Of a stretch of 64,000 nucleotides of DNA, positions 1-10,182 are shown one piece after another. The translations under genes were made by a program, and so were the position numbers. Numbering within the stretch: the first letter of the stretch is position 1; each line of letters starts with the position of its first letter. Under the pieces are notes generated by a model, which did not search any database, was not told the origin of the DNA, and was given only the letters and a program-made list of their open reading frames with translations. The stretch comes from Crossiella sp. S99.2 (GTDB taxonomy: Bacteria > Actinomycetota > Actinomycetes > Mycobacteriales > Pseudonocardiaceae), in contig NZ_JALMDK010000002.1 of NCBI RefSeq assembly GCF_023094165.1, forward strand, positions 323,541-387,540. The letters are read 5' to 3'.

Positions 1-1134
1 TGGCTGGCCACCATCCCGAAGACCCCGCGCGCGGCGATCACCTTCACCGCCGCGGCCTCGATGATCACCTCGTACCTGAACTGGGCGTTCAGCCTGATCT
101 TCGCCGCGATCCTGGCCAAGGAGATCGCCCGGCTGGTGCGCGGGGTGGACTACCGGGCGCTGGGCGCGATGGCCTTCCTCGGCCTGGGCACGGTGTGGGC
201 GCAGGGCCTGTCCGGCTCGGCCGCGCTGCAGGTGGCCAGCGCCGAGTCCAGCCCCAAGGCGGTGCAGGAGGTGATCAAGGCCGGGCGCGGCACCGGGCTG
301 ATCCCGCTCACCGAGACCATTTTCCTGTGGCAGGGCATCGTGGCCACGCTGATCGTCTTCGTGGTCGCGGTGGTCACCGCCGCGCTGATCGCGCCCTCCG
401 GCGAGCGCGCCAAAACCGCCGCCGACCTGGGCATCGAGCTGAAACCGCTGCTCGCCCCGGCTGAGGCCGAACCCAAGGGCAGGCCGGGGGACTGGCTGGA
501 GCGCAGCCCGGTGTTCTCGGTGCTGATCTTCGCCATCGGCGCCTGGTACCTGGTGCGGCACTTCGTCAACGCCGCCGGCAACCCGCTGACCGCGCTGGAC
601 CTCAACACCATCAACCTGATCCTGCTGCTGCTCGCGCTGATCCTGCACTGGCGGCCGTATCGGCTGGTCGCCGCGGTGCGCGCGGGCGCGCCCGCCGCGG
701 CCGGGGTGCTGCTGCAGTTCCCGCTCTACGGCGGCATCTTCGGCATGATCGCCTTCACCGGCCTGTCCGCCACCATCGCCGGCTGGCTGGTGGACATCTC
801 CAACCCGGTGCTCTACCCGGCGCTGATCGCCATCTACTCCTGCGTGCTGGGCGTGTTCGTGCCCAGCGGCGGCAGCAAGTGGGTGATCGAGGCCCCGTAC
901 GTGCTGGACGCGGCCAACCAGCTCCAGGTGCACCAGGGCTGGATGGTGGTGGTCTACGACCTGGGGGAGGCCAGCGCCAACCTGCTCCAGCCGTTCTGGA
1001 TGCTGCCGACGCTGGCCGTGCTCGGACTCAAGGCCCGCGACATCATGGGCTACACCTTCGCGATGTTCCTGGTCTGCTTCCCGACCGTGCTCATCGTGGT
1101 GACCCTGTTCGCGCGGACCCTCTCGTTCCCCTAG
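1..1134 (+). CDS. Short-chain fatty acid transporter, AtoE/TIGR00366 family (5' truncated)
   Basis: The reading frame is open from the first base of the window, so the true start lies upstream; 377 residues are visible. The protein is polytopic, with about nine hydrophobic segments, a conserved-looking SYLNWAF segment near the visible N-terminus and a GGSKW loop near residue 291. Both are typical of the AtoE-like short-chain fatty acid (acetoacetate/butyrate) permeases, which are usually about 440-460 residues, so roughly 70-80 residues are missing. It converges with the carbonic anhydrase gene, and the two 3' ends overlap by four bases. Substrate is inferred from family only. Confidence 0.85.
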   Translation, partial: WLATIPKTPRAAITFTAAASMITSYLNWAFSLIFAAILAKEIARLVRGVDYRALGAMAFLGLGTVWAQGLSGSAALQVASAESSPKAVQEVIKAGRGTGLIPLTETIFLWQGIVATLIVFVVAVVTAALIAPSGERAKTAADLGIELKPLLAPAEAEPKGRPGDWLERSPVFSVLIFAIGAWYLVRHFVNAAGNPLTALDLNTINLILLLLALILHWRPYRLVAAVRAGAPAAAGVLLQFPLYGGIFGMIAFTGLSATIAGWLVDISNPVLYPALIAIYSCVLGVFVPSGGSKWVIEAPYVLDAANQLQVHQGWMVVVYDLGEASANLLQPFWMLPTLAVLGLKARDIMGYTFAMFLVCFPTVLIVVTLFARTLSFP

Positions 1135-1622
1135 ATGACCTCGTGCAACAGCGCGGTGGACACGTCGTAGACGAAGCCGCGGACCTGGTCGGTGTGCAAC
1201 AGGAAGGGGCTGCGCCGCACCCGCTGCACGGACTGCCGGACGCTGTCCTTGACCTCGCGGAAGGCCTCCAGGGCCCACGGCGGACGCAGGCCGGTCTCGC
1301 GTTCCAGCTCGTCCTTGAAGTCGTCCTCGGTGAAGGTGGCCAGGCCGCAGCTGGTGTGCTGCATGACGATGATCTCCTGGGTTTCCAGCTTGCGCTGGGA
1401 GATCGTCAGCGAGCGGATCATGTCGTCGGTGACCACGCCACCGGCGTTGCGCAGGATGTGCGCCTCACCATGCCGGAGCCCGAAGACGTCGAACACCTTG
1501 ATCCGGGCGTCCATGCAGGTGACGATCGCCAGGTGCAGGGAGGGCTTCGGAGAGGGGATCTCCGGGTGGCCCAGTTCGCCTGCGACGGCGTTGCGCTGGA
1601 GCAGTTCGTCGATCGCGGTCAT
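1131..1622 (-). CDS. Beta-carbonic anhydrase
   Basis: 163 residues. Interconverts CO2 and bicarbonate. Zinc ligands and active-site pair are visible: C36-x-D38-x-R40 (CMDAR) and H89-x-x-C92 (HTSC), plus the VVTDD-IRSL-ISQR core of the family. The start is placed at an ATG preceded by GAGGAG eight bases upstream; longer upstream starts add residues with no family match. Length and wording resemble M. tuberculosis Rv1284 (canA, 163 aa), although the position next to disA is that of Rv3588c (canB). Cytosolic; no signal peptide. Confidence 0.9.
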   Translation of the reverse strand: MTAIDELLQRNAVAGELGHPEIPSPKPSLHLAIVTCMDARIKVFDVFGLRHGEAHILRNAGGVVTDDMIRSLTISQRKLETQEIIVMQHTSCGLATFTEDDFKDELERETGLRPPWALEAFREVKDSVRQSVQRVRRSPFLLHTDQVRGFVYDVSTALLHEVI

Positions 1623-1827
1623 GACACACTCCTCAAGGCACGGCAGCATCCGGGTGTCTGAGGGGGTTGCCCTACTCCCTTGATGAGAACCCGAGTATGT
1701 GAACAGGGCAAGACTCGTTTGAGGAAACTCACGCGTCCGGTCCACTCTTGGTTGCGCACGCAACACGCCCGAACGGCCCAACGGCCAGTTACGTCATTCG
1801 GAGCAACCGGGGCGTTACCGTCTGCAT

Positions 1828-2520
1828 GTGCTGGATCCGGTGGGACCTCACCCGCCGTCGGTGTACTGGCGCCGGCGCGCGGTAGCCCTTGGCGCGTTCG
1901 TGCTGGTCTTACTCCTCGGGGTGTGGGCGGTCGGCCTGGCCTTCGGCGGGAGTGAGGACACCGAACGCGAACTGGCCGAGCTGCGGGCCGCCGCGGCCGC
2001 GCGCAGCCTGGCCGCGACCGGCACGAGTACGCCGGGCAGTCCCTCGGCGCTGCCGCCGCCGAGCAACCCTGGGCCGCCCCCGGACCAGCCCCCGCCGCCA
2101 CCGCCTCCGCCGCCGCCCCCTGGACCGCCGCAGCCCTGCCCGAACCAGGTCACCAAGGTCACCGCCGAGGTCGGCGCGCCCGAGTACCGGGTGGGTCAGC
2201 GGCCGGAGTTCCGGCTGGTGGTGACCAACACCGGCCCGGTGCCGTGCACTCGCGAACTGGATCCCCGGGTGCAGGAGATCCTGGTCTTCGGCCTGGACGG
2301 CGCCCGGCTGTGGTCCAGCAACGACTGCTACCCCGGCCGCAACCCCGACCTGCGCACCCTGGAACCCGGCGGCACGGCCGTGTTCCGGCTGGCCTGGCAC
2401 GGCCGCACCTCGGCGCCGACCTGCGCGGGCAAGCGCAAGACCGTGCTCGCCGGGGAGTACACCGTGGTGGCCAAGGTCGACGACCTGGCCAGCCCGCCGG
2501 CTCCGTTCCGGCTGCGCTGA
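1828..2520 (+). CDS. Proline-rich membrane-anchored protein, Rv3587c-like position
   Basis: 230 residues from a GTG start. One N-terminal transmembrane helix (about residues 18-40) with a basic segment before it, then an Ala-rich stretch, a proline-only linker near residues 70-98, and a C-terminal domain with four Cys that looks like a beta-sandwich (pattern RLVVTNTGPVPC...LEPGG). The C-terminal part should lie outside the membrane. Its place between carbonic anhydrase and disA matches M. tuberculosis Rv3587c, a conserved membrane protein of unknown function. Convergent with disA: its stop codon abuts the disA stop with no gap. No function is claimed. Confidence 0.75.
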   Translation: MLDPVGPHPPSVYWRRRAVALGAFVLVLLLGVWAVGLAFGGSEDTERELAELRAAAAARSLAATGTSTPGSPSALPPPSNPGPPPDQPPPPPPPPPPPGPPQPCPNQVTKVTAEVGAPEYRVGQRPEFRLVVTNTGPVPCTRELDPRVQEILVFGLDGARLWSSNDCYPGRNPDLRTLEPGGTAVFRLAWHGRTSAPTCAGKRKTVLAGEYTVVAKVDDLASPPAPFRLR

Positions 2521-3600
2521 TCAGCCGTAGCGGTCCACGATCGAGGACTCGGCCAGCCGGGACAGCCCCTCGCGGACCATCCGGGCCCTGGTGTCGCCGA
2601 CCCCGTCCACGGTCTGCAGATCGTCCGCGGTGGCCGCCAGCAGCGCCTGCAACGAGCCGAAGTGCTCCACCAGCCGGTGCTGCACCGGCGCGGGCAGCCG
2701 CGGCACCCTGGCCAGCAGCCGGTACCCGCGCGGGCTGACCTGGCCGTCCAGCGACTCCGGTCCGGCCGGGAAGCCGAAGGCGGCCGCGATCGCGGCCACG
2801 TCCAGCAGTTCGGTGCCGTCCAGCGCGTCCAGCGCGGCCACCACCGCACCGGTGCTCGGCGCGCCCGGCTCCTCCACCAGGTAGTCCATGATCACCAGCT
2901 CGCGGTCCAGCTCGACCCCGCCGACCAGCTCGTCGAGCTGCAGCTCGATCAACCGGCCGTCCGCGCCCAGCTCGACCACGTGCCAGCCGATCTCGTCCGC
3001 GATGCGCTGCACCATCTCCAGCCGCTGCACCACGGTCATCGCGTCCTTGAGCGTGACGAAGTCCTCGATCTCCAGCGCGGACAGCGCCTGCGCCACCTCG
3101 TCCAGCCGGGCCTTGTACCGCTCCAAAGTGGACAGCGCCTGGTTCGCCCGCGACAGGATGGTGGCCGAATCGGTCAGCACGTGCCTGCGCCCGTCCACGT
3201 ACACGCTGACGATGCTCATCGACTGGCTGACCGAGACCACCGGGTGCCCGGTCTGGATCGCGGTGCGCTCGGCGGTGCGGTGCCGGGTGCCGGACTCCTC
3301 GGTCGGGATGGTCGGATCCGGCACCAGCTGCACGTTGGCCCGCAGGATCTTGCCCGCGTCGGTGGAGAGCACCAGCGCGCCGTCCATTTTGGACAGCTCG
3401 CGTAACCGGGTGGCGCTGAACTCCACGTCCAGCCGGAAGCCACCGTCGCAGATGGACTCCACCGCCTCGTCGTGGCCGAGCACGATCAGTCCGCCGGTGC
3501 GGCCGCGCAGGATCCGCTCCAGGCCGTCCCGCAGCGCCGTGCCGGGCGCGAGCCGGGCCAGGGTAGCCCGCACCAGCTCCGACTGCGTCCGCTCGCTCAC
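2521..3600 (-). CDS. disA: DNA integrity scanning diadenylate cyclase DisA
   Basis: 359 residues from a GTG start with GGAGG about nine bases upstream. Condenses two ATP into the second messenger c-di-AMP while scanning DNA. The DAC domain occupies about residues 10-145 with the catalytic DGA (73-75) and RHR (106-108) motifs intact. A linker helix domain follows, and the C-terminus (about 310-355) has helix-hairpin-helix DNA-binding character ([12 protein letters not shown]). Length matches the mycobacterial enzyme (358 aa). Usually disA sits beside radA; here a sigma-factor pair on the other strand lies between them. Confidence 0.95.
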   Translation of the reverse strand: MSERTQSELVRATLARLAPGTALRDGLERILRGRTGGLIVLGHDEAVESICDGGFRLDVEFSATRLRELSKMDGALVLSTDAGKILRANVQLVPDPTIPTEESGTRHRTAERTAIQTGHPVVSVSQSMSIVSVYVDGRRHVLTDSATILSRANQALSTLERYKARLDEVAQALSALEIEDFVTLKDAMTVVQRLEMVQRIADEIGWHVVELGADGRLIELQLDELVGGVELDRELVIMDYLVEEPGAPSTGAVVAALDALDGTELLDVAAIAAAFGFPAGPESLDGQVSPRGYRLLARVPRLPAPVQHRLVEHFGSLQALLAATADDLQTVDGVGDTRARMVREGLSRLAESSIVDRYG

Positions 3601-3696
3601 GATGCCCCTCCTGCCCGATCCGACACCGGAGTCTACGTTCGGCCACGAACGCGTGAACGCCTCGACCTCCGGCGGACAACACAGGTTGTGAGGACG

Positions 3697-4290
3697 ATGA
3701 CCGAACGCCGGGCCGGGGCGCCGCCCCCTGCCGAGGCCGAGCACCCCGACCTGTCGTGCCCGCAACCGGCCGCGGTGTTCGGGCGCCTGTTCGACGCGCA
3801 CGCCGCCGCGCTGCACCGCTACCTGGCCCGCCGGGTGGGCGCCACCGCGGCCGATGACCTGGTCAGCGAGACCTTCCTGGTCGCGCTGCAACGGCGGCAC
3901 AGCTACGACCCGGCCCGCGCCGCGGTGCGCTCCTGGCTGTACGGGATCGCCACCAACCTGCTGCGCGGCCACCTGCGGGCCGAGGTCCGCGGCTACCAGG
4001 CCACCGCCCGCGCGGCCGGCGCCGACCGACCTCATGAGGACGGTCACGACGGGCGCGTCGCGGCCAGGGTGGACGCCGAGACCGCCACCCGCGGCCTGGC
4101 CGCGGCGCTGGCCGGGCTGGCCGCCGGCGACCGGGACGTGCTGCTGCTGACCTCCTGGGCCGGCCTGGACTCCACCGAGGTGGCGCAGGCACTGGACATC
4201 CCGGTCGGCACCGTGCGCTCCCGGCTGCACCGGGTCCGCCGCGGCCTGCGCGCCCAGACCACCAACCCCAGCGAGGAGGACACCCGATGA
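3697..4290 (+). CDS. RNA polymerase sigma factor, ECF type
   Basis: 197 residues. Region 2 lies at about residues 28-95 ([41 protein letters not shown]) and region 4 at about 128-180 with a recognisable helix-turn-helix ([21 protein letters not shown]). The ATG follows TTGTGAGGACG, a weak ribosome-binding site. The stop codon overlaps the next gene's ATG (ATGA), so the two are translationally coupled. It directs transcription of an unknown regulon; the coupled CU044_5270 protein probably belongs to the same signalling unit. Confidence 0.9.
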   Translation: MTERRAGAPPPAEAEHPDLSCPQPAAVFGRLFDAHAAALHRYLARRVGATAADDLVSETFLVALQRRHSYDPARAAVRSWLYGIATNLLRGHLRAEVRGYQATARAAGADRPHEDGHDGRVAARVDAETATRGLAAALAGLAAGDRDVLLLTSWAGLDSTEVAQALDIPVGTVRSRLHRVRRGLRAQTTNPSEEDTR

Positions 4291-5444
4291 CCGAGCACCG
4301 CCTGTGGAGCGAGGACGAACTCGACGCCGCCCTGGACCGGCTGCGCCCGGAGGTGTCCCCGGCCCCGGAAGCCCTGGCCGCCGCCCGCTCCCGGCTACTG
4401 ACCGCGGCCCAGCTCCCAGCCCCGGCCGCGATCCCGGCCCCGGCCCAGGCCCCGGCTCCGGCCGCGATCCCGCCGCAGCCCCCGGCCCCGGCCCGGCCGC
4501 GTCGTGCCGCCCGGCGCTGGCTGCTGGCGGCCGCCGCGGTCGCGCTGGTCACCACCGGCGCGCTGCTGGCCCAGCCCTTCTCCGGCGGCGGGACGGCCGA
4601 CGCCCGGGACGTGCTGGCCACCGCCGCCAGGGCCGGTGACGGCGACCGCCCGCTCAACCCCGGCGAGTACCGCTACATCCAGACCCGGTCCTGGGACGCC
4701 TCCAGCTGGGACCGCGACGGCAAGACCTACAGCTACCTGGAGGAAACCCTCCGCGAGACCTGGATCCCCTTCGACGAGAACGGCGAGTGGGTGCGGCGGG
4801 AACGCCTGACCGGCAACCGGCAGTGGACCCTGGGCGTCACCGAGGCCGGGTACCGGGCCGCCGGGCTGCCGCTGGAGCCCACCGGCCAGGTCACCGAGAA
4901 GCGGGCCCCGCGCGGGGAATTCAGCCAGGCGGGTGAGCTGACCCGCTGCGAGCAGGCGCCCTGTCCGATCCTGCCGCCCGAGGCCGTGCACGCCCGCGAC
5001 CGCGCCGGAGCCTGGCACAACCCCACTCAGAGCTGGCAGAACGCGCTGCCGAGTGATCCGCAGGGGCTCTACGCCGCACTACGCGCGCACGATCCGGCCG
5101 GCATCGGCGAGTCCGTGGCGCTGGACAACGCCCGCGCCGCGCTGCGCACCGGCAGGCTGCGCACCGAGGTCCGCAACCGGGTCTACGAAGCCCTGCGCCT
5201 GTTGCCCGGCCTCAGGATCAAGGACCACGCGGTGGACCTCGGCGGCAGGCACGGCGTCTCGCTCGGGGTCGAGGACGACCGGACCGGCACCGAGATCATC
5301 ATCGAGCCGTCCTCCGGCCGGTTCCTCGGCGAGCGCACCGTGGTGCGGCAGGACAGCGCGTACTACCCGAGGGGCACGGCCATCGAGCACAGCACGGTGA
5401 ACACGGCCATCGCAGCTCAGGCGGGGATTGCGCCGTCCCGGTGA
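4287..5444 (+). CDS. CU044_5270 family membrane protein coupled to the sigma factor
   Basis: 385 residues. A cytosolic N-terminal segment (about 1-70) carries an acidic start ([17 protein letters not shown]) and an Ala-Pro repeat run, followed by one transmembrane helix (about 75-95) and a long extracytoplasmic domain. This architecture is typical of actinobacterial proteins found next to ECF sigma factors and may act as an anti-sigma or sensor partner, but no classical zinc anti-sigma motif is present. It overlaps the sigma-factor gene by four bases. The assignment rests on architecture and context. Confidence 0.75.
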   Translation: MTEHRLWSEDELDAALDRLRPEVSPAPEALAAARSRLLTAAQLPAPAAIPAPAQAPAPAAIPPQPPAPARPRRAARRWLLAAAAVALVTTGALLAQPFSGGGTADARDVLATAARAGDGDRPLNPGEYRYIQTRSWDASSWDRDGKTYSYLEETLRETWIPFDENGEWVRRERLTGNRQWTLGVTEAGYRAAGLPLEPTGQVTEKRAPRGEFSQAGELTRCEQAPCPILPPEAVHARDRAGAWHNPTQSWQNALPSDPQGLYAALRAHDPAGIGESVALDNARAALRTGRLRTEVRNRVYEALRLLPGLRIKDHAVDLGGRHGVSLGVEDDRTGTEIIIEPSSGRFLGERTVVRQDSAYYPRGTAIEHSTVNTAIAAQAGIAPSR

Positions 5445-5589
5445 GCAATGGGTGACCGCGCGTGACACACCCCAGGGGGTAGGGGGTATTGTTAGCGCGT
5501 TCACTCCTCAGCCATCGAGTTGGTGGACACGAAATCAAGTGTTGTGGCCAGTCGGGATTCGGGGTCCGGGCTGTGCTTGCTGGAAGAGG

Positions 5590-5618
5590 GCCCGCACACC
5601 GCTCGGGGGTGTGCGGGC
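5590..5618. terminator. Rho-independent-type hairpin between convergent genes
   Basis: A perfect 11-bp stem (5590-5600 with 5608-5618) encloses a 7-base loop and is followed by CTTTCC on the + strand. It lies between the CU044_5270 gene and the convergent radA gene, so it may serve both. Confidence 0.7.
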
Positions 5619-5629
5619 CTTTCCACGTC

Positions 5630-7006
5630 TCAGTCCTCGGCGCGCAGTTCCCGCAGTGCGGAGCCAAGATCCGGCACCACGGTGGCCTTGATCTCTGGCG
5701 GCAACGCGCCCGAGTCCGGCGGCACCAGCGCGTGCGTGAAGCCCATCCGGGCCGCCTCGGCCAGCCGCCGCCCGGCCCCGGCCACCCGCCGCACTTCACC
5801 GGCCAGCCCGACCTCGCCAAGCGCGATCATGGTGGGCGGCAACGCGACATCCCGCGCGGCCGAGGCCACCGCCAGCGCCACCGCCAGGTCCGCCGCCGGC
5901 TCCAGCACCCGCATGCCGCCCACGGTCGCGGTGAACACGTCCTTGTCGCCAAGGCGCACCCGGCCGCGGCGTTCCAGCACCGCGAGCACCATCGCCACCC
6001 TGGCCGAGTCCAGCCCGCTCACCGCGCGCCGCGGCGCGGGCAGGTTGGTCGCGGCCACCAGCGCCTGCACCTCGCCCAGCAGCGGCCGCTTGCCCTCCAC
6101 GATCACCGTGATCGCGGTGCCGGGCACGCCAACATCGCGCTGGTTGAGGAAGAGCCCGGACGGGTCGGCCACCCCGACGATGCCGTCGTCGCGCAGCTCG
6201 AAACAACCCACCTCGTCGGCCGGGCCGTAGCGGTTCTTCACCCCGCGGATCAGCCGCAGGGTGGAATGCCGGTCGCCCTCGAAGTGCAGCACCACGTCCA
6301 CCAGGTGCTCCAGCATCCGCGGCCCGGCGATCGAACCGTCCTTGGTGACGTGCCCGACCAGCAGCACCGGCAGGTTGTTCTCCTTGGCCACCGCGATCAG
6401 CGCCGAGGCCACCGCGCGCACCTGGGTGACCCCGCCCGGCGCGCCGTCGATCATGGCGGACTGGATGGTCTGCACCGAGTCCACGATCAGCAGTCCCGGC
6501 CGCACCGCCTCGATGTGGCCCAGGATCGCGCCCAGCTCGCCCTCGGCGGCCAGGTACATCTCGCCGTGCAGGTTCCCGGTCCGCTCCGCGCGCAGCCGCA
6601 CCTGGCCCGCGGACTCCTCGCCGGTGATGTAGAGCGAGCGCCCGTTGCCGACCGAGGCGGCCCAGCGGTGCGCGACCTCCAGCAGCAGTGTGGACTTGCC
6701 GACCCCCGGCTCACCCGCGAGCAGGATCACCGCGCCCGGCACGACCCCGCCGCCGAGCACCCGGTCCAGTTCGCCGACGCCGGTGGAGACCGCGCGGGCG
6801 GCCTCGATGTCGACCTCGCCGATCGGCCGGGCGGGCGCGGACACCGCACTCGCGGTGATCTTGGCCAGCGCGGGTTTGACCGCGCCCTTCTCCTCGACCG
6901 TGCCCCAGGCCTGGCATTCCGGGCAGCGGCCGACCCACTTGGCCACCTCGTTGCCGCATTCGGCACAGCGGTAGCCGGGACGGGTCACCCGCACGTTCTT
7001 CGCCAC
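5630..7006 (-). CDS. radA: DNA repair protein RadA
   Basis: 458 residues from a GTG start. A branch-migration ATPase for recombinational repair. Visible in order: N-terminal C4 zinc finger (CAEC...CPEC, residues 14-31), Walker [10 protein letters not shown] near 97, the RadA-specific KNRYG motif near 250, and a C-terminal Lon-protease-like domain ([20 protein letters not shown]). Length is normal for the family. It is followed about 40 bases upstream by the LpqE-like lipoprotein gene on the same strand, the order seen in mycobacteria. Confidence 0.95.
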   Translation of the reverse strand: MAKNVRVTRPGYRCAECGNEVAKWVGRCPECQAWGTVEEKGAVKPALAKITASAVSAPARPIGEVDIEAARAVSTGVGELDRVLGGGVVPGAVILLAGEPGVGKSTLLLEVAHRWAASVGNGRSLYITGEESAGQVRLRAERTGNLHGEMYLAAEGELGAILGHIEAVRPGLLIVDSVQTIQSAMIDGAPGGVTQVRAVASALIAVAKENNLPVLLVGHVTKDGSIAGPRMLEHLVDVVLHFEGDRHSTLRLIRGVKNRYGPADEVGCFELRDDGIVGVADPSGLFLNQRDVGVPGTAITVIVEGKRPLLGEVQALVAATNLPAPRRAVSGLDSARVAMVLAVLERRGRVRLGDKDVFTATVGGMRVLEPAADLAVALAVASAARDVALPPTMIALGEVGLAGEVRRVAGAGRRLAEAARMGFTHALVPPDSGALPPEIKATVVPDLGSALRELRAED

Positions 7007-7044
7007 GCCGGTGAACCTAGGGGGTCGGACCGACAGTCACCGGA

Positions 7045-7761
7045 TCAGTGACCGCCACCGCCGCCGTGTCCGCCGGTCTTGGGCAGGTCCTCGCGGTGTT
7101 CCTCATCCGCGGCGATCGGCACCTGCAGGGTGACCTGACCGGCCTTGGCGAAGGTGAACACCACCGGGATGGTCTTGCCCGGCCACAGGTCGTGCTTGAG
7201 GCCGACCACGGTGAGCAGCACGGTGCCGACCTTGAGCTTGCTGTCCACCGCGGAGCTGGACGGGGTGGCCGCCGAGGTCGAGGAGCCGGTGGTGCCTGCG
7301 GGGCGGCCCGCGGAGGAGGTGGCCGCGCCGGAGGTGCCGGTCGGCGTCGCGCTGGTGGTGGCCGCGCTGGTGGTGGCGTGCTCGGGCTCGTTCAGCTCGG
7401 CGCGAATGGCGAAACCGGACGGGATGGCGCCGTCGCCCTTGAGTTCGACCGAGCCCGCGCCCTCGGAGCTGACCGAGACGAGCTTGTCGTCGTTGGGCCC
7501 GCTGTTGACCAGGGAGATGCCCAGGGAGGCGTTGCTCTTGGCCGGGTAGTACTTCTTGGGGTTGTTCGAAGGGAAGGCGAGCTGGCCATCACGCAGTTCG
7601 ATGGCCCCGACCTTGCCGCTCGCCCCGTTCACCGCGGCGACCTGGACCGCGGTCTGCGAGTTCATGCCGGCGCCACAGCCGGTCACGGCCAGCGCGATAC
7701 CCAGACCCAGCGCCGCCGGGACCAGGCGGGCACGGACTGCCTTCTGCTCTACACGGCTCAC
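7045..7761 (-). CDS. LpqE-like lipoprotein
   Basis: 238 residues from a GTG start with AGGGAAGGA upstream. The N-terminus is a lipoprotein signal: basic start, hydrophobic core, and VTGC with the acylated Cys at 29. The mature part has two beta-rich segments separated by a Thr/Ser/Ala-rich linker (about 135-180) and ends in a short Gly/His tail (HGGGGGH) that could bind metal. Position between radA and carD matches mycobacterial lpqE. Function is unknown; the second domain resembles copper-chaperone-like folds only loosely. Confidence 0.8.
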   Translation of the reverse strand: MSRVEQKAVRARLVPAALGLGIALAVTGCGAGMNSQTAVQVAAVNGASGKVGAIELRDGQLAFPSNNPKKYYPAKSNASLGISLVNSGPNDDKLVSVSSEGAGSVELKGDGAIPSGFAIRAELNEPEHATTSAATTSATPTGTSGAATSSAGRPAGTTGSSTSAATPSSSAVDSKLKVGTVLLTVVGLKHDLWPGKTIPVVFTFAKAGQVTLQVPIAADEEHREDLPKTGGHGGGGGH

Positions 7762-8103
7762 AGCGCGCCGATCCTTCCCTGGAGTACCTGGTGAACTCCT
7801 CGGCCGCAGCCTAACCACCCGCGCCCGCGTGGGTGGCACCTGGTGCCGTGCCAGGTGGCGGGTATTGATGATCACCTGTTCGCGCAATACGGCGTAGGCC
7901 ATTTCGCCGTGCCCCGGAGTTTCACGGAGATCAAAAGTCCACTGTGGACCCGGCGTTGTCCTGCGCTGACCGGGGGAAGCATGTCCCGCTCTGGTTTGTC
8001 AACCCCTCCCGTGGCCGCTGACCTGCGCTTACAGATCGCACGGGGGTCGAGCGGAGATGGCCGGACGTGTTAGGATGGGGGCAGCGAAAGGGGCAGAGGA
8101 CAC
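7762..8103. other. Divergent intergenic region, lpqE-like / carD
   Basis: 342 bases with no convincing gene. It must hold the outward promoters for the lipoprotein gene (leftward) and carD (rightward). For carD, TAGGAT at 8071-8076 fits the actinobacterial -10 consensus; no good -35 is seen at the expected distance. No hairpin or repeat stands out. Confidence 0.5.
8071..8076 (+). promoter_or_regulatory. Possible carD -10 element
   Basis: TAGGAT matches TANNNT and is 28 bases before the carD start. No matching -35 is visible, so the call is tentative. Confidence 0.35.
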
Positions 8104-8592
8104 ATGGTTTTCAAGGTCGGAGAGACCGTCGTCTACCCGCACCACGGTGCCGCTCTCATCGAAGCAATTGAGACCCGCGTGATCAAGGGCGAGGAGAAGA
8201 AGTACCTCGTCCTCAAGGTCGCGCAAGGAGACCTCACCGTCCGGGTGCCCGCGGACAACGCCGAGATCGTCGGTGTGCGGGACGTTGTCGGTCAGGAAGG
8301 TCTGGACCGGGTCTTCGAGGTGCTGCGTGCTCCGCACACCGAAGAACCCACCAACTGGTCTCGGCGGTACAAGGCCAACCTCGAGAAGCTCGCCTCCGGC
8401 GATGTGAACAAGGTTGCCGAAGTGGTGCGCGATCTCTGGCGACGGGAGAAGGACCGCGGCCTGTCCGCTGGTGAGAAGCGCATGTTGGCCAAGGCTCGGC
8501 AAATACTGGTGAGCGAGCTGGCCCTGGCCGAAGGCACTGACGAGGACAAGGCCGAGGTTCTCCTCGACGAAGTCCTCGCCACCGCCTCCTGA
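8104..8592 (+). CDS. carD: RNA polymerase-binding transcription factor CarD
   Basis: 162 residues. Binds the RNA polymerase beta subunit and stabilises open complexes, mainly at rRNA promoters. The N-terminal Tudor-like RNAP-interaction domain (about 1-60, [20 protein letters not shown]) and the helical DNA-binding domain ([26 protein letters not shown]) are complete. Length equals the mycobacterial protein (162 aa). The ATG is preceded by GAAAGGGGCAGAGGAC. It starts the carD-ispD-ispF unit; ispD begins 28 bases after its stop. Confidence 0.96.
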   Translation: MVFKVGETVVYPHHGAALIEAIETRVIKGEEKKYLVLKVAQGDLTVRVPADNAEIVGVRDVVGQEGLDRVFEVLRAPHTEEPTNWSRRYKANLEKLASGDVNKVAEVVRDLWRREKDRGLSAGEKRMLAKARQILVSELALAEGTDEDKAEVLLDEVLATAS

Positions 8593-8620
8593 CAAGTCGA
8601 GAGAAGACACCGCCGCTGCC

Positions 8621-9334
8621 ATGAGTGTTGTCGCGCTCGTGCCCGCTGCCGGGCGAGGTGAGCGGCTCGGTGCCGGTGTGCCGAAGGCCCTCGTCGAAGT
8701 CGGCGGCGAGCCGTTATTGGTACACGCGGTACGTGGTCTGTGGCGTTCGGGCTGTGTCCAGCAGGTCGTCGTCGCCGCGCCACGCTCCGAGATGGACGTC
8801 GTGACCGCCGCACTGGCTTCGGTCGGTGCGGCGGTGCACGTCGTTGTCGGAGGCGCCGAGCGTTCCGAATCAGTCAAGCTGGCCCTGGACGCCGCGCTGG
8901 AGATCGTCCCGGACGCCGAGGTCGTGCTCGTGCACGACGCGGCCCGCGCCTTCACCCCGCCGGAGCTGACCGCCGCGGTGGTCGAGGCCGTGCGAGCGGG
9001 CGCCAAGGCGGTCATCCCGGCCCTTCCGGTGGCCGACACGATCAAGCAGGTGGATGCCGAAGGTGTGGTTCGCGCCACGCCCGACCGGACCACCCTGCGT
9101 GCCGTGCAAACCCCCCAAGGCTTCGCCGTCGACGTGCTGCGCCGCGCCCATGAGGCCGCGCTGGCCGACGGCGTGGCCGCCACCGACGACGCGGGCCTGG
9201 TCGAGCGGATCGGCATCCCGGTGCACACCGTGCCCGGCCACGCCGATGCGATGAAGGTCACCACCCCGTTCGACCTCACCGTGGCCAACGCCCTGCTGGC
9301 CGCGCGCACCCAAGCTGTGGAGGGCCAGGCGTGA
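8621..9334 (+). CDS. ispD: 2-C-methyl-D-erythritol 4-phosphate cytidylyltransferase IspD
   Basis: 237 residues. MEP pathway: MEP + CTP to CDP-ME. The nucleotide-binding loop [18 protein letters not shown] at the N-terminus, [10 protein letters not shown] near 103-112 and the [19 protein letters not shown] segment near 149-167 are all present. Its stop overlaps the ispF GTG start (GTGA), indicating coupled translation. Confidence 0.95.
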   Translation: MSVVALVPAAGRGERLGAGVPKALVEVGGEPLLVHAVRGLWRSGCVQQVVVAAPRSEMDVVTAALASVGAAVHVVVGGAERSESVKLALDAALEIVPDAEVVLVHDAARAFTPPELTAAVVEAVRAGAKAVIPALPVADTIKQVDAEGVVRATPDRTTLRAVQTPQGFAVDVLRRAHEAALADGVAATDDAGLVERIGIPVHTVPGHADAMKVTTPFDLTVANALLAARTQAVEGQA

Positions 9335-9804
9335 TCCCGCCGCGTGTCGGAGTAGGCACCGATGTGCACCCGATCGAGCCCGGCCGCGACTGCTGGATGG
9401 CCGGCCTGCTGTGGGAAGGCGTGGACGGCTGCGCCGGTCACTCCGACGGCGACGTGGCCGCACACGCCCTGTGCGACGCCCTGCTCTCCGCCGCCGGCAA
9501 GGGCGACCTGGGCGCGGTCTTCGGCACCGGCGACCCCCGCTGGTCCGGCGCGCACGGGGTGGAACTGCTCGCCCACGTCCGCGACCTGCTGGCCGAGGAC
9601 GGCTGGCAGGTGGGCAACGCGGTGGTGCAGGTCATCGGCAACGCCCCGCGTATCGGCAAGCGCCGGGACGAGGCGCAGAAGGTGCTCTCCGAGGCAGCGG
9701 GCGGCGACGTCGCGGTCTCCGGCACCACCACGGACGGCCTGGGCCTGACCGGTCGCGGCGAGGGCATCGCCGCGGTCGCCACCGCCCTGATCTACCGCGC
9801 CTGA
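9331..9804 (+). CDS. ispF: 2-C-methyl-D-erythritol 2,4-cyclodiphosphate synthase IspF
   Basis: 157 residues from a GTG start. Cyclises CDP-ME 2-phosphate in isoprenoid precursor synthesis. Zinc ligands D11, H13 (GTDVHP) and H45 (DVAAHALCD) are visible, as is the conserved GHSDGD at 36-41 and the C-terminal [15 protein letters not shown]. Overlaps ispD by four bases and is the last gene of the unit, followed by a hairpin. Confidence 0.95.
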   Translation: MIPPRVGVGTDVHPIEPGRDCWMAGLLWEGVDGCAGHSDGDVAAHALCDALLSAAGKGDLGAVFGTGDPRWSGAHGVELLAHVRDLLAEDGWQVGNAVVQVIGNAPRIGKRRDEAQKVLSEAAGGDVAVSGTTTDGLGLTGRGEGIAAVATALIYRA

Positions 9805-9825
9805 CCCGCTCGCGCCGTCCGGTCC

Positions 9826-9849
9826 CTGCTGTCCGCATCCGGACAGCAG
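9826..9849. terminator. Hairpin terminator after ispF
   Basis: A perfect 10-bp stem (9826-9835 with 9840-9849) has a 4-base loop. It sits between convergent ispF and the small membrane-protein gene and can end transcription from either side. An AAAA run follows on the + strand, giving a U-tract ahead of the hairpin rather than after it, so strength is uncertain. Confidence 0.6.
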
Positions 9850-9906
9850 AAAAGGAACGACCCGGCGTTCCCGGGTGTTCCTCCTGATGTGACCTTTCTC
9901 AACGCG

Positions 9907-10182
9907 CTACAGCCCGGCGGACACCCCGGACGCGGCACGCGTGGTGATCATGATGGCCCCGGACCGGGTGACTGGCAGCCGGGCCTGCTGGATCCGCCGG
10001 GCGGTCGCCGCCGCGCGACACGCCCGCGGCGCCGGTAGCCGACGCTCCCTGATCTCCCTGGTGGCCTTCCGAGCCTGTCGCCGAGCCAGGTTCGCGCGCA
10101 GCTTCTTCGAGTGCCACACGAGATCCACCACGCTCAGCAGAACTGGCAAAATCACGAAAAGTGGTAGCAGAGCGTTCACCAT
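9907..10182 (-). CDS. Small basic membrane protein
   Basis: 91 residues. One hydrophobic N-terminal helix (VNALLPLFVILPVLLSVVDLV) is followed by a strongly basic cytosolic tail with many Arg. The ATG has GGGGAAGGGG about eight bases upstream. Its hydropathy pattern is more protein-like than that of the overlapping frames. It resembles nothing I can name. Position: convergent with ispF, divergent from the MFS transporter. Confidence 0.5.
   Translation of the reverse strand: MVNALLPLFVILPVLLSVVDLVWHSKKLRANLARRQARKATREIRERRLPAPRACRAAATARRIQQARLPVTRSGAIMITTRAASGVSAGL

Noticed and set aside
1131..1781. Longer carbonic anhydrase start at 1781
   Set aside because: The added 53 residues have no family match, while the inner ATG at 1622 has a good ribosome-binding site and gives the usual length.
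2159..3682. Long open frame in another register across disA
   Set aside because: Its Gly/Arg-rich translation has no family features and mirrors the GC-rich coding of disA. Similar long shadow frames over radA, cysS, rlmB, the GT2 and the trehalose genes were dismissed for the same reason.
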